Shown here: piece after piece, positions 17,709 to 26,051 of the stretch
Position numbering within the stretch: the first letter of the stretch is position 1
Layout of the letters: each line of letters starts with the position of its first letter
Assembly: GCA_017618715.1 (NCBI GenBank)
Contig: JAFZTS010000079.1
Location: forward strand, 1-64,000
DNA length: 64,000 nucleotides
Origin: Bacteroidales bacterium
GTDB taxonomy: Bacteria > Bacteroidota > Bacteroidia > Bacteroidales > UBA3663
Reading direction: 5' to 3'
Made by a program: the position numbers and the translations under genes
The notes under the pieces: model-generated
The model's database searches: none
Told to the model about the DNA's origin: nothing
What the model saw: only the letters and a program-made list of their open reading frames with translations

Positions 17709-18454
17709 TGGAGAAGGTTGCCACCACCCGATACGTCTGCGAACCATTCCATTCCGACTTCTCGGGCCACCTCACCCTGGGCGTGCTGGGCAATCACCTG
17801 CTGAACTGTGCGGGGCAACATGCCACGGCACGCGGGTTCGGCATGGCTCGCTTGAACCAGGAGGAACACACCTGGGTGCTCTCGCGCATGGCCATCGAAC
17901 TGGAAGAGCTGCCCCGCCAATACGAATGGTTCGAGATTGACACCTGGGTCGAGAACGTCTATCGCCTGTTCACCGACCGTAACTTTGCCCTGCGCAACTG
18001 CGAGGGCCGCACCATCGGCTACGCACGCACGGTGTGGGCGATGATTGGCATGAGGAGCCGCAAACCGATGGACCTGGAGCACCTCTACGAGGGGCTCATC
18101 TCTTCATACACCTACCCCGAACGCGAATGCCCCATCGAGAAACCCGGACGCATCAAGGTAGCTGCCCGGGAACCCTCTGATGCATTCGTGGCTCATTACA
18201 GCGACATCGACATCAACGGCCACGTCAACAGTGTTCGCTATATCGAACACGTGATGGACCTCTTCACGATCGATTATCTGCGCAGCCATCGTTTGCACCG
18301 CTTCGAGATTGCCTACGTGAGCGAAAGCTATTGCGGCGACAAGCTGCATCTGTTTGTTTCGAAAGAAGACGCTACAGAAACCTATTCGGTGGAGGTGCGC
18401 CAGGCCGTAACGGAGATTCCCGTCTGTCGCTGCAAGCTGATCTTCAAGTCATGA
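17705..18454 (+). CDS. Acyl-ACP thioesterase (FatA/FatB-like double hotdog)
   Basis: A 249-residue protein made of two hotdog folds. The second carries the segment DIDINGHVNSVRYIE, which matches the Asn-His region of plant-type and bacterial acyl-ACP thioesterases. These release fatty acids from acyl carrier protein in the cytoplasm. The start at 17705 overlaps the previous stop by four bases (ATGA); a second ATG follows at once. The stop likewise overlaps the next start by four bases. Confidence 0.85.
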   Translation: MMEKVATTRYVCEPFHSDFSGHLTLGVLGNHLLNCAGQHATARGFGMARLNQEEHTWVLSRMAIELEELPRQYEWFEIDTWVENVYRLFTDRNFALRNCEGRTIGYARTVWAMIGMRSRKPMDLEHLYEGLISSYTYPERECPIEKPGRIKVAAREPSDAFVAHYSDIDINGHVNSVRYIEHVMDLFTIDYLRSHRLHRFEIAYVSESYCGDKLHLFVSKEDATETYSVEVRQAVTEIPVCRCKLIFKS

Positions 18455-18687
18455 CCCACGTCTGGAACATCTACGAGCCTTGCGATGCGCAGGACATGGG
18501 CGACGATCCTTTCGACATCTTCGTCTATTCGCTGCGCCAGGAGGAGGCTCCTCACGTCGGCGCTCCCATCTATGTGGAGGGTCGGCGTTGCCGTGTTATT
18601 GCCGTTGCCAAGGATCACGGCAAGACCGAGGTCTATGGTTTTGGCGACGTGGAGTATCACAAGGTCTGTGTCGTTCCTGCCCTTTAA
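18451..18687 (+). CDS. Small conserved-looking protein, 78 aa, function unknown
   Basis: Starts at 18451 with an ATGA overlap on the thioesterase stop and ends at 18687. No signal peptide or membrane segment. The sequence begins MTHVWNIYEPCDAQDM and has alternating beta-like stretches (IYVEGRRCRVIAVAKD). I do not recognise a family. Tight translational coupling to the thioesterase is the main support that it is real. Confidence 0.65.
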   Translation: MTHVWNIYEPCDAQDMGDDPFDIFVYSLRQEEAPHVGAPIYVEGRRCRVIAVAKDHGKTEVYGFGDVEYHKVCVVPAL

Positions 18688-18780
18688 CCCGATTTCTCAA
18701 CACAAATTATCATTGAATTATCATAAATTTTGGATACAGATTTCTTTATTTACAGATACATTGCCTAAACATCCAAGAAT

Positions 18781-18822
18781 AATTCATGTAAATTAACGGT
18801 AATTCGTGTAAAATAAATAAAG
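18781..18822. repeat. 10-bp-period repeat of AATTCRTGTA type
   Basis: Units ATTCATGTAA, ATTAACGGTA, ATTCGTGTAA in the gap before the Cys-rich small gene. A closely similar block stands before rmlB at 26009-26046. Confidence 0.7.
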
Positions 18823-18830
18823 AATAGACT

Positions 18831-19001
18831 ATGGACGACGAACTATATCGGGAAATGGATCCCGAAGATCCTTTCTACATGGGCAAACGCTATTGTACCG
18901 ATTGCCACTTCTGCCGCTATCAACAGAATGGCAGTATGAGTTGTTCGGTCACGGGACGCAGGATTACGGACGACTCGCAGGCTTGCGCCAACTTCATGTA
19001 G
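18831..19001 (+). CDS. Cysteine-rich small protein, 56 aa
   Basis: Reads MDDELYREMDPEDPFYMGKR at the start, then CTDCHFC, a later SCSVTGRRI and a final ACANFM. The five cysteines (C22, C25, C28, C38, C52) are spaced as in small zinc- or iron-binding knuckles, though no known family is assigned. The acidic N-terminus and lack of a signal peptide suggest a cytoplasmic protein. It follows the 78-aa gene after a 143-base gap with a 10-bp repeat and ends four bases from the stop of the convergent LOG gene, with no terminator between. Confidence 0.7.
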   Translation: MDDELYREMDPEDPFYMGKRYCTDCHFCRYQQNGSMSCSVTGRRITDDSQACANFM

Positions 19002-19005
19002 GTTC

Positions 19006-19542
19006 TCATTGCCCCAGGATACCGATGATATCCTCGAAGGTGTCGGCTTTCTGCATCACTTCCGACCAAGGCTTGTTGACGACATTCCGTCGGGTCATAC
19101 CTTCGAACATTGCAAAAAGGTCATCCCAGAACCCGTTAATGTTCCAAAAAACGACTTTCTTGCTGTGGATGCCGATGGTGTTGGCAGCCATCACCGTGAA
19201 GACTTCGTCGAGCGTTCCGACGCTGCCCGGAAGTGCCACGATGATATCCGACTGATTGATGAGAACGTCTTTGCGTTCGTTGAGGTCGCGGGTAAGAATC
19301 TGTTCGCTGAGATTTGTGCTCACACGATTCCTGTCGAGCAATATCTGCGGAATCACGCCCAACACATGGCCTCCAGTTTCTCGCACGGCCTTGGCCAGGG
19401 TTTCCATCAATCCGCAATTGGCGCCACCGCATACCAACGTCTTGCCATGTTCACCTATCCACCGGCCCAAGCGGTCGGCTTCTTCGTAATATACCTTGTC
19501 CAAGCGATTGGACGACGAACAGAATATGCCTATCTTTTCCAT
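19006..19542 (-). CDS. LOG-family protein (possible nucleotide phosphoribohydrolase)
   Basis: A 178-residue Rossmann-fold protein. It has the LOG family signatures CGGANCGLM and a variant of PGGxGTxxE, here PGSVGTLDE (second Gly replaced by Ser). Characterised members cleave cytokinin riboside monophosphates or other nucleoside 5'-monophosphates; older annotations as lysine decarboxylase are wrong. The Arg/Glu catalytic pair region looks intact. It is 11 bases downstream of the NAD(P)-binding protein gene. Confidence 0.85.
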   Translation of the reverse strand: MEKIGIFCSSSNRLDKVYYEEADRLGRWIGEHGKTLVCGGANCGLMETLAKAVRETGGHVLGVIPQILLDRNRVSTNLSEQILTRDLNERKDVLINQSDIIVALPGSVGTLDEVFTVMAANTIGIHSKKVVFWNINGFWDDLFAMFEGMTRRNVVNKPWSEVMQKADTFEDIIGILGQ

Positions 19543-19553
19543 GATTCGAACCC

Positions 19554-20198
19554 TTATCCTCCAGCCATCAATCTAAGTTCCCGACTCTCGAACACCTGTT
19601 GCCCTTGCGCATGAAGCCCACACACGAGCATTGCCTTCGCGACAGTTTCGGTGGACATGGGTGCCATGGAACGCATGATGCCAACCTTATTGAGCAGGTT
19701 CAAGGCAAAAACACCAATCTTCTCGCCAAACCTATCGGTGTCCTTTCGGATGAGCGAAGGGGGACGCACGATGATGACGTTCTTGAATCCCAGCAGCTTA
19801 ACAGCCTCCTCAAGCTGCCCCTTCATCTTCATATAGAAAATCGAGGACCTGGAGTTGGCTCCCATCGAGGACATCAGCACAAGGGTCGGCACACCATTCT
19901 CGTGGGCTGATTTGGCGAAATTGAATTGGTAATCGTAGTCCACCTTCCACTGTGCCTCTTGCGAGCCAGCTGCCTTGAGAGTGGTGCCAAGGCAAGAAAA
20001 GAGCACATCGCCCTGAATCTCGGATTTCCACGAATCAATCTTTTCGAAATCGACGATATGCGTCTCGATCATGGGATCGGAGATGCTGAGCGGTCGGCGC
20101 ACAAAAACGCTGATTGCATCAAAGGCCGTATCCTGAAGAAGCAGATCCACCAGATCCTTGCCGGTAGCGCCCGTTGCACCGATGATGATAGCTTTCAT
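19554..20198 (-). CDS. NAD(P)-binding atypical short-chain dehydrogenase (HTATIP2-like)
   Basis: A 214-residue protein starting MKAIIIGATGATGKDLV, a nucleotide-binding loop GATGATG. Middle segments (LFSCLGTTLKAAGS, LVLMSSMGAN, YMKMKGQLE) match the NAD(P)H-binding family that includes HTATIP2/TIP30-like proteins. The Tyr-x-x-x-Lys pair appears as Y-MKM-K. The reaction is unknown. A start nine codons upstream is in frame but overlaps the pgm terminator region. Confidence 0.8.
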   Translation of the reverse strand: MKAIIIGATGATGKDLVDLLLQDTAFDAISVFVRRPLSISDPMIETHIVDFEKIDSWKSEIQGDVLFSCLGTTLKAAGSQEAQWKVDYDYQFNFAKSAHENGVPTLVLMSSMGANSRSSIFYMKMKGQLEEAVKLLGFKNVIIVRPPSLIRKDTDRFGEKIGVFALNLLNKVGIMRSMAPMSTETVAKAMLVCGLHAQGQQVFESRELRLMAGG

Positions 20199-20210
20199 AG
20201 TTTTGAGGTG

Positions 20211-20243
20211 AAAAGGGCGCCCCACCGGAATGGGACGCCCAAG
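20211..20243 (-). terminator. Intrinsic terminator after the phosphohexomutase gene
   Basis: Hairpin GGGCG-c-CCCA / TGGG-a-CGCCC (20215-20240) followed by TTTTC on the minus strand. It lies just beyond the mutase stop codon and just before the next leftward start. Confidence 0.75.
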
Positions 20244-20261
20244 GGATAGATAAACGTCAGA

Positions 20262-21995
20262 TTAGATGCCGAGAGAAGTGCAAATCTTCTTGAGTGTCTC
20301 GTCGGCAGCAGCGCTGGCCTTTACATAATCGCCGTCGAACTCGGCAGGAACCTCGCAGTAGAACTTGATCTTTGGCTCGGTGCCCGAAGGACGAACGCTC
20401 ACCTTGGCGCCATTCTCGGTATAATACTGAAGAACGTTGCTGGTGTCTGGCATTTCGATATCACTTACGGTACCGGTCTTGCAATCAACCTGCTTGAGGG
20501 ACTTGAAGTCCTTTGTCAGGACAACCGGCGATCCGCCCAACTCCTTTGGAGGATTGTTACGGAAGTTCTCCATCATGGCCTTGATCTCGTCAGCGCCCGA
20601 CTTGCCTGGCTTAACTACCGACACGGCCTTCTCCTTCTGGAATCCGTAATCCTTATAGATGTTGAGGAGCAGATCGAACAGAGTCATGCCGTTATCCTTT
20701 GCCCAAGCGGCGATTTCGCAGATGAGGCAGATAGATGCCGGGGAGTCCTTATCACGAACCTTGTCGAATGGCAGGAAGCCGAAGCTCTCTTCGCCGCCAC
20801 CGATATATTTCTTCTTGCCCTCATTGATGCGGATACGATAAGCAATCCACTTGAAGCCTGTGAAGTCGTCGAAGATCTCTACTCCATTCCTGTTGGCAAT
20901 CTTCTTGATGAGCTCTGAAGTCACGATGGTCTTCACCATGAACTCGTTGCCCTTGAGCTGGCCGAGTTTCTTCTTGTTGGTGATGATATACCAATAGAAC
21001 ATCATGGCTGTCTGGTTGCCATTCAGGATCATCCACTGGCCCTTGTTGTCGCGGCAAACGATAGCGAGACGGTCGGCATCAGGATCGGAAGCGATAACGA
21101 GGTCGGCATTGAGCTTGTCGCCCAGCTTCATACCAAGTGTCATAGCCTCTGAGTTCTCGGGATTTGGAGAAACAACGGTTGGGAAGTTGCCATCAATCAC
21201 CATCTGCTCACGCACCACGTTGATGTTCTGGAAGCCCCATGTACGAAGGGCTGCAGGAATGATGACGCGGCCTGTGCCGTGCAGTGGTGAATAAACAATG
21301 TTGAGATCCTTCTGACGCAGGATGACATCCTGATCAACCATAGCCTCCTTTACAGCGCGGAGATAGTCGATATCCATCTCGCCGCCGATAATCTTGATAA
21401 GATCATAATTCGGCTCGAACTTCACCTGCTCGATGGTCATCTTGTTGACCTCGTCGATGATGCCCTTGTCGTGAGGGAAGAGCACCTGAGCACCGTCATC
21501 CCAATATGCCTTATAGCCATTGTACTCCTTCGGATTGTGCGAAGCGGTTACATTGACACCTGCCTGTGCATGGAGCTGGCGAATGGCGAACGAGATTTCC
21601 GGGGTAGGACGGAGAGACTCAAAGAGATAAACCTTGATGCCATTGGCTGAGAAGATGGCAGCCACGGTCTCGGCGAACATACGGCCATTGTTGCGGCAGT
21701 CGTGACCTACTACTACTGATGGCTGAATGTCAGGGAATGCACGATTAATGTAGTTGGCGAAGCCTTGAGTAGCCATACCCACCACATACTTGTTCATACG
21801 GTTGGTACCTGGACCCATGATACCACGGAGTCCGCCGGTTCCAAACTCAAGATTCTGATAGAAGGCCTCGATAAGGTCTGTCTTATCTTCGTTGTCAAGC
21901 ATTGCCTTTACGGCAGCCTTGGTTTCTTCGTCGAAACCATCACCCAGCCAAACTTTCGCTTTGGCTGTACAGTCTTTAATAAGCTGTTCGTCCAT
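20262..21995 (-). CDS. Phosphoglucomutase/phosphomannomutase family (alpha-D-phosphohexomutase)
   Basis: A 577-residue cytoplasmic enzyme with all four mutase landmarks: the phosphoserine loop TASHNP (S152), the metal-binding loop DPDADRLAI, the sugar-binding loop GGGEESFG and the phosphate-binding loop RPSGTEPKIKFY. The length fits the PgcA-like group that interconverts glucose 1- and 6-phosphate, which feeds nucleotide-sugar synthesis such as rmlA. It is a single gene with its own promoter and terminator. Confidence 0.95.
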   Translation of the reverse strand: MDEQLIKDCTAKAKVWLGDGFDEETKAAVKAMLDNEDKTDLIEAFYQNLEFGTGGLRGIMGPGTNRMNKYVVGMATQGFANYINRAFPDIQPSVVVGHDCRNNGRMFAETVAAIFSANGIKVYLFESLRPTPEISFAIRQLHAQAGVNVTASHNPKEYNGYKAYWDDGAQVLFPHDKGIIDEVNKMTIEQVKFEPNYDLIKIIGGEMDIDYLRAVKEAMVDQDVILRQKDLNIVYSPLHGTGRVIIPAALRTWGFQNINVVREQMVIDGNFPTVVSPNPENSEAMTLGMKLGDKLNADLVIASDPDADRLAIVCRDNKGQWMILNGNQTAMMFYWYIITNKKKLGQLKGNEFMVKTIVTSELIKKIANRNGVEIFDDFTGFKWIAYRIRINEGKKKYIGGGEESFGFLPFDKVRDKDSPASICLICEIAAWAKDNGMTLFDLLLNIYKDYGFQKEKAVSVVKPGKSGADEIKAMMENFRNNPPKELGGSPVVLTKDFKSLKQVDCKTGTVSDIEMPDTSNVLQYYTENGAKVSVRPSGTEPKIKFYCEVPAEFDGDYVKASAAADETLKKICTSLGI

Positions 21996-22114
21996 GATAT
22001 GAATCGTTTAAATTAGGTTTGGTGTTTGAATCTGAAAATATCGGTTAGCGGAAGAAGAAAAAGCCTTGGGGAGGATTGTTGCGTTTGGCTTTTGTTATGT
22101 CCCCTTTCAGTGTG

Positions 22115-22146
22115 CAAAGATATTGAAAAAAAACGATGCATACAAA
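22115..22146 (-). promoter_or_regulatory. Promoter of the phosphohexomutase gene
   Basis: Minus strand TTTG (22143-22146), 20-base spacer, TATCTTTG (22115-22122). The leader would be ~110 bases. Confidence 0.75.
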
Positions 22147-22154
22147 TTAAACAA

Positions 22155-22204
22155 CAAAAAAATGCTCAAAAGATGTTCTAAAACATATTTTTGAGCATTT
22201 TTTT
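22155..22204 (-). terminator. Intrinsic terminator after obgE
   Basis: Stem AATGCTCAAAA / TTTTTGAGCATT with A and T runs on both sides, so possibly bidirectional. It lies ~45 bases after the obgE stop and overlaps the upstream edge of the phosphohexomutase promoter region. Confidence 0.8.
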
Positions 22205-22246
22205 ATGAGGAATAGTTTGCCAATCAGTATTTGGCCTTTGTCGGCT

Positions 22247-23389
22247 CTATTCGTCCCAGTCCAATTCGAGGTCAGCTGGCGCAACACCTTCGATGGTGTA
22301 GTCGTCATGTCCGTAGGGATCGACCTCTTCGTATTGGTCTTCGAGACCCTTTGAAATATCGAGATTGCGATGTGTGAATGTTTGTACGCGATTGGCCTCA
22401 TCGTTGAGCATTGTCCACAGCATGTCCTTCAGTTCGTCAAGTCCCGTGCCTGCCACCGCAGAGAAGAACACCGTCGGCACACCGTCGGGCAACTCCTGGC
22501 GCATCTGGTCGATAAGCTCTTCATCAAGCATGTCGCACTTGGTGATGGCCAGCAGGCGCTGCTTGTCGAGAAGTTCGGGATTATACTTGCCGAGCTCACC
22601 CAAAAGGATCTCATAGTCCTTCTTGACGTCGGTGGTGTCGGCAGGTATCATGAAGAGCAGCGTTGAGTTGCGTTCGATGTGGCGCAGGAAACGCAAGCCG
22701 AGACCCTTGCCCTCCGAGGCGCCCTCGATGATGCCGGGGATATCCGCCATGACGAACGAACGGTTGTCGCGATAAGGCACAAGGCCCAGATTGGGCTCCA
22801 TCGTCGTGAACGGATAGTCGGCAATCTTGGGTTTGGCGGCGCTGATGCTCGAAAGGAGCGTCGATTTGCCGGCATTGGGGAACCCGACTAGGCCCACATC
22901 GGCCAACAACTTCAGCTCAAGAATGACACTGCGCTCCTGAGCGGGTTCTCCGGGCTGTGCATAGCGGGGCGCCTGATTGGTAGCCGAGCGGAAATGCCAA
23001 TTGCCAAGACCGCCACGTCCGCCCTTCAGAAGCACCACCTTCTGATCATGATCGGTCACCTCGCAGATGTATGCTCCTGTTTCGGCATCATACACCACCG
23101 TGCCCATCGGCACCTCGATGGTGACATCCTCGCCGTCCTTGCCGAACGATTTATTGGGCTGTCCTCCTTCTCCATCGGTAGCAAAGACATGGCGTTGGTA
23201 ACGCAGATGGAGCAGCGTCCAGTAGTTGCGATTACCGTGCAGGATGACCGAACCGCCCTTGCCTCCATCGCCGCCATCAGGACCTCCCTTGGGGATATAC
23301 TTGGCACGATGCAGGTGCGAGCATCCACGGCCGCCCTTGCCTGAGCGACAATAGATGCGAACGTAATCGACAAAATTGGATTCAGCCAT
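22247..23389 (-). CDS. obgE: GTPase Obg/CgtA
   Basis: A 380-residue protein. Residues 1-160 form the glycine-rich Obg fold ([25 protein letters not shown]). The G domain (~160-330) has GFPNAGKST (P-loop), DIPGIIEGA (G3), TKCD (G4) and FFSAVAG (G5). The C-terminus is an acidic tail without the OCT or TGS domain. Obg is an essential GTPase for large-subunit ribosome assembly and stress signalling. It follows two outer-membrane barrel genes by 25 bases and probably shares their promoter at 24888-24919, an unusual context. Confidence 0.97.
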   Translation of the reverse strand: MAESNFVDYVRIYCRSGKGGRGCSHLHRAKYIPKGGPDGGDGGKGGSVILHGNRNYWTLLHLRYQRHVFATDGEGGQPNKSFGKDGEDVTIEVPMGTVVYDAETGAYICEVTDHDQKVVLLKGGRGGLGNWHFRSATNQAPRYAQPGEPAQERSVILELKLLADVGLVGFPNAGKSTLLSSISAAKPKIADYPFTTMEPNLGLVPYRDNRSFVMADIPGIIEGASEGKGLGLRFLRHIERNSTLLFMIPADTTDVKKDYEILLGELGKYNPELLDKQRLLAITKCDMLDEELIDQMRQELPDGVPTVFFSAVAGTGLDELKDMLWTMLNDEANRVQTFTHRNLDISKGLEDQYEEVDPYGHDDYTIEGVAPADLELDWDE

Positions 23390-23414
23390 TGCTTATCCCT
23401 TCGAAACCTTTCAA

Positions 23415-24065
23415 TTAATACTCAAAATACAGGGTCAGGCCGACGCTGAGACCATTATTCTGAAGGAAATGGTCGTTCATGTTCTTGAAGCCCCAATCGT
23501 ATGCCACATGAACCTGCCACTGCTGGTCGTAAAGCAAACTGCATTGCAGCCCCCAACCGACATCCCAACGGGAAACATCGTGCGAGTGGAAGAACGAGTG
23601 ACTGCCCAGTATGGTTTCGTCATCGGGACGGGCTGTACCTGCCAAACCGACGGCAAAGTAGGGTCCTGTCTCACCCATGATGGTCCAGTCGGAATCAAGA
23701 TACCAGGCATAGCCATAATGGATAGGAACTTCGATATAATGGGAGGTGAAATGCGTCTTGGGCTCATGATTCGGTCCATCAGGATGCATGGGGTCGGGAC
23801 CCGTTGCTCCCTTCATCGAATAACGCACAACGGCACGGCCGAAAGTGTTATCGAAGATATCGCTGGCATCCAGCATCAAATCGACACCAGCATTGAGACC
23901 AATAGTGTAATCATACCCTGAACCAGAGAAGGTAGGTATGTTCAGTCCTGCTGTGAGACCAAGCTTGTAGGGTGGCATGCCTTCAAAATCAAGCAACTGG
24001 GCATCGGCCCGCTGAACCATTGCCGAAGCAAGAACAGCTACAAGCGCAACAAAAAACTTTTTCAT
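23415..24065 (-). CDS. Outer-membrane beta-barrel protein (PorT-like), copy 1
   Basis: A 216-residue protein with a signal peptide (MKKFFVALVAVLASAMVQRADA). The rest has alternating beta strands ending in the aromatic strand SVGLTLYFEY, typical of small outer-membrane barrels (outer membrane protein beta-barrel, PorT family). Function unknown. It resembles the next gene upstream, with shared segments such as ETGPYFA and FDVGWG-like DVGWGLQ, so the two arose by duplication. Confidence 0.8.
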   Translation of the reverse strand: MKKFFVALVAVLASAMVQRADAQLLDFEGMPPYKLGLTAGLNIPTFSGSGYDYTIGLNAGVDLMLDASDIFDNTFGRAVVRYSMKGATGPDPMHPDGPNHEPKTHFTSHYIEVPIHYGYAWYLDSDWTIMGETGPYFAVGLAGTARPDDETILGSHSFFHSHDVSRWDVGWGLQCSLLYDQQWQVHVAYDWGFKNMNDHFLQNNGLSVGLTLYFEY

Positions 24066-24084
24066 GACAAATTGCAGTTTATAC

Positions 24085-24112
24085 GAAACGGACTCCCTCA
24101 AGAATCCGTTTC
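24085..24112 (-). other. Hairpin between the two barrel genes
   Basis: Perfect 8-bp stem GAAACGGA / TCCGTTTC with a 12-base loop and no T run after it on the minus strand. It may protect or process the mRNA between the paralogues; it does not look like a full terminator. Confidence 0.5.
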
Positions 24113-24123
24113 AAAATTATAAA

Positions 24124-24810
24124 TTAGTCGAAATAAACAGCGAGGTTGATGCTGAGGTTGAGATTCTTGCCAGTGCCGGTGAAGCCCTTGCTATCAGTCA
24201 CTGCATCGCAGAGGCCCCAGTCATAGCCCACTGTGAGTTGATACTTCTCCATATAGATGGCACCTACATGGACACCCCAACCTACATCGAAGCGACGAAG
24301 GTCATCATAATACTTGTGCATACGTCCACTGATACGATGCTCTGTAAAACCTGAAACATCCTCGCTGCGGAAAGAACCGCCACGACGGAATGCGAAATAT
24401 GGACCGGTCTCGACCATGAGACATATATCATCGTTCATCTCATAAGCATAGCCGAAACGGACAGGCACCTCAAGGTAATGCAGATGATAGATGGCATCGT
24501 GAGCATGAATCTGATTGCCATTGTAGGTAAATATATCCTCGCTGGCGCTTCCTCCTTTGCGACTGTAGAGGACTGAGCCACGGAGATAGGAGTTGGGGAT
24601 GAAATCCTCGGAGTTGTAAAGAGCGGTGGCACCAAAATTCCATCCAGCCAACCAGCCATACTGCTCATGTCCGAAAGATGAAACGTTCATACCTAACTGA
24701 ATACCAAAACGCATGTGCTCGTTATTGCCATTAAAGATAGCTTGTGCACTGGCGGTAGTCATGGTGGCAGCTAAAACAAGGGCTGCAATTGACGCAATAA
24801 GTTTCTTCAT
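24124..24810 (-). CDS. Outer-membrane beta-barrel protein (PorT-like), copy 2
   Basis: A 228-residue protein with a signal peptide ending TTASAQA and a final beta strand LSINLAVYFD. It shares VETGPYFAFR and RRFDVGWGVH with copy 1. It is the first gene of a leftward operon that continues to copy 1 and obgE. Function unknown. Confidence 0.8.
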   Translation of the reverse strand: MKKLIASIAALVLAATMTTASAQAIFNGNNEHMRFGIQLGMNVSSFGHEQYGWLAGWNFGATALYNSEDFIPNSYLRGSVLYSRKGGSASEDIFTYNGNQIHAHDAIYHLHYLEVPVRFGYAYEMNDDICLMVETGPYFAFRRGGSFRSEDVSGFTEHRISGRMHKYYDDLRRFDVGWGVHVGAIYMEKYQLTVGYDWGLCDAVTDSKGFTGTGKNLNLSINLAVYFD

Positions 24811-24887
24811 ATCAATTTCAGTTTTTATTAATTATTGTTCATTTACATATTATTATTGAATTGTCATGCAAACAACAAATTCAGGTG

Positions 24888-24919
24888 CAAATGTAAGCAT
24901 CTTTTGACAAAAAAACAAA
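24888..24919 (-). promoter_or_regulatory. Promoter of the barrel-barrel-obgE operon
   Basis: Minus strand TTTG (24916-24919), 20-base spacer, TACATTTG (24888-24895). It gives a ~70-base leader. Confidence 0.7.
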
Positions 24920-24989
24920 TTATCGGACAAAATAATCACCAAAATAGCTTTTTTTGGCCCGAAAAATTCTATTTTCGTGATTTTTTCAG

Positions 24990-24997
24990 TACCTTTG
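24990..24997 (+). promoter_or_regulatory. -7 box of the rmlA promoter
   Basis: TACCTTTG fits TAnnTTTG and lies 46 bases before the rmlA start. A TTTG at the standard distance is not obvious. Confidence 0.5.
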
Positions 24998-25043
24998 GAC
25001 CGAAAATAAAACAATTTGTATCAAAAATCACACAATAAGAAAT

Positions 25044-25946
25044 ATGAAAGGAATCGTTCTGGCCGGTGGTAGCGGCACACGCCTCTACCCCATTACCAAG
25101 GGAATAAGCAAGCAGCTCATCCCCATCTACGATAAGCCGATGGTATATTATCCCATCTCAGTCCTCATGCTGGCAGGTATCCGCGAGATCCTGATCATAT
25201 CGACTCCATACGATCTCCCTGGCTTCAAACGACTGTTGGGCGATGGCTCAGACTACGGCGTTCATTTCGAATATGCCGAGCAGCCCTCTCCCGATGGACT
25301 GGCCCAGGCCTTTATCATCGGCGAGAAATTCATTGGCGACGACTGTGCCTGTCTCGTTCTTGGCGATAACATCTTCCATGGCGCCAACTTCACCGGCTTG
25401 CTCAAACGTGCGGTGAAGAATGCTGAAGAGGAACACAAGGCCACCGTCTTCGGCTACTGGGTCAACGATCCCGAGCGTTACGGTGTCGCTGAATTCGATA
25501 AGCAGGGCAACTGCCTCAGCATCGAAGAGAAACCCGCTCATCCCAAGTCGAACTATGCCGTCGTGGGACTCTATTTCTATCCGAACAAAGTCGTTGACGT
25601 GGCAAAGAAAATCAAACCATCGGCACGCGGCGAACTCGAGATTACTACCGTCAACCAATGGTTCCTCAACGACAAGGAGCTGAGAGTAGAGACCCTCGGT
25701 CGCGGCTTTGCATGGCTCGACACCGGCACGCACGACTCTCTTTCCGAGGCATCGACTTTCATCGAGGTTATCGAAAAACGCCAGGGTCTGAAGGTTGCCT
25801 GTCTCGAAGGTATTGCCTATCGTCAAGGCTGGATCGACGAAGAGAAGATGCGACAACTGGCCCAACCGATGCTCAAGAACCAGTATGGCCAGTATCTGAT
25901 CAAGGTCATCGACGAAATCAAGCGCGATGGTCGTCGTGAACTATAA
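25044..25946 (+). CDS. rmlA: Glucose-1-phosphate thymidylyltransferase
   Basis: A 300-residue cytoplasmic enzyme with the nucleotidyltransferase signature [13 protein letters not shown] at the N-terminus, [15 protein letters not shown] and a later VGLYFYPN. It joins dTTP and glucose 1-phosphate to dTDP-glucose, the first step of dTDP-rhamnose synthesis. Length and motifs fit RmlA/RfbA closely. The next gene is rmlB, in the same direction; rmlC and rmlD are not in the window. Confidence 0.97.
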   Translation: MKGIVLAGGSGTRLYPITKGISKQLIPIYDKPMVYYPISVLMLAGIREILIISTPYDLPGFKRLLGDGSDYGVHFEYAEQPSPDGLAQAFIIGEKFIGDDCACLVLGDNIFHGANFTGLLKRAVKNAEEEHKATVFGYWVNDPERYGVAEFDKQGNCLSIEEKPAHPKSNYAVVGLYFYPNKVVDVAKKIKPSARGELEITTVNQWFLNDKELRVETLGRGFAWLDTGTHDSLSEASTFIEVIEKRQGLKVACLEGIAYRQGWIDEEKMRQLAQPMLKNQYGQYLIKVIDEIKRDGRREL

Positions 25947-25949
25947 GAA

Positions 25950-26046
25950 AAAACACGAATTGCCACGAATTTCCAATAATAGTGATCAAGAAGCCTTCTA
26001 ACAAAAAAATTCATGTCAATTCACGATAATTCATGTTAAATAAAAT
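25950..26046. repeat. 10-bp-period AATTCGTG-type repeats between rmlA and rmlB
   Basis: One block has two copies of CACGAATT (25953-25972); a second (26009-26046) has units ATTCATGTCA, ATTCACGATA, ATTCATGTTA. The second closely resembles 18781-18822, so it is a dispersed element. Confidence 0.7.
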
Positions 26047-26051
26047 ATAGT

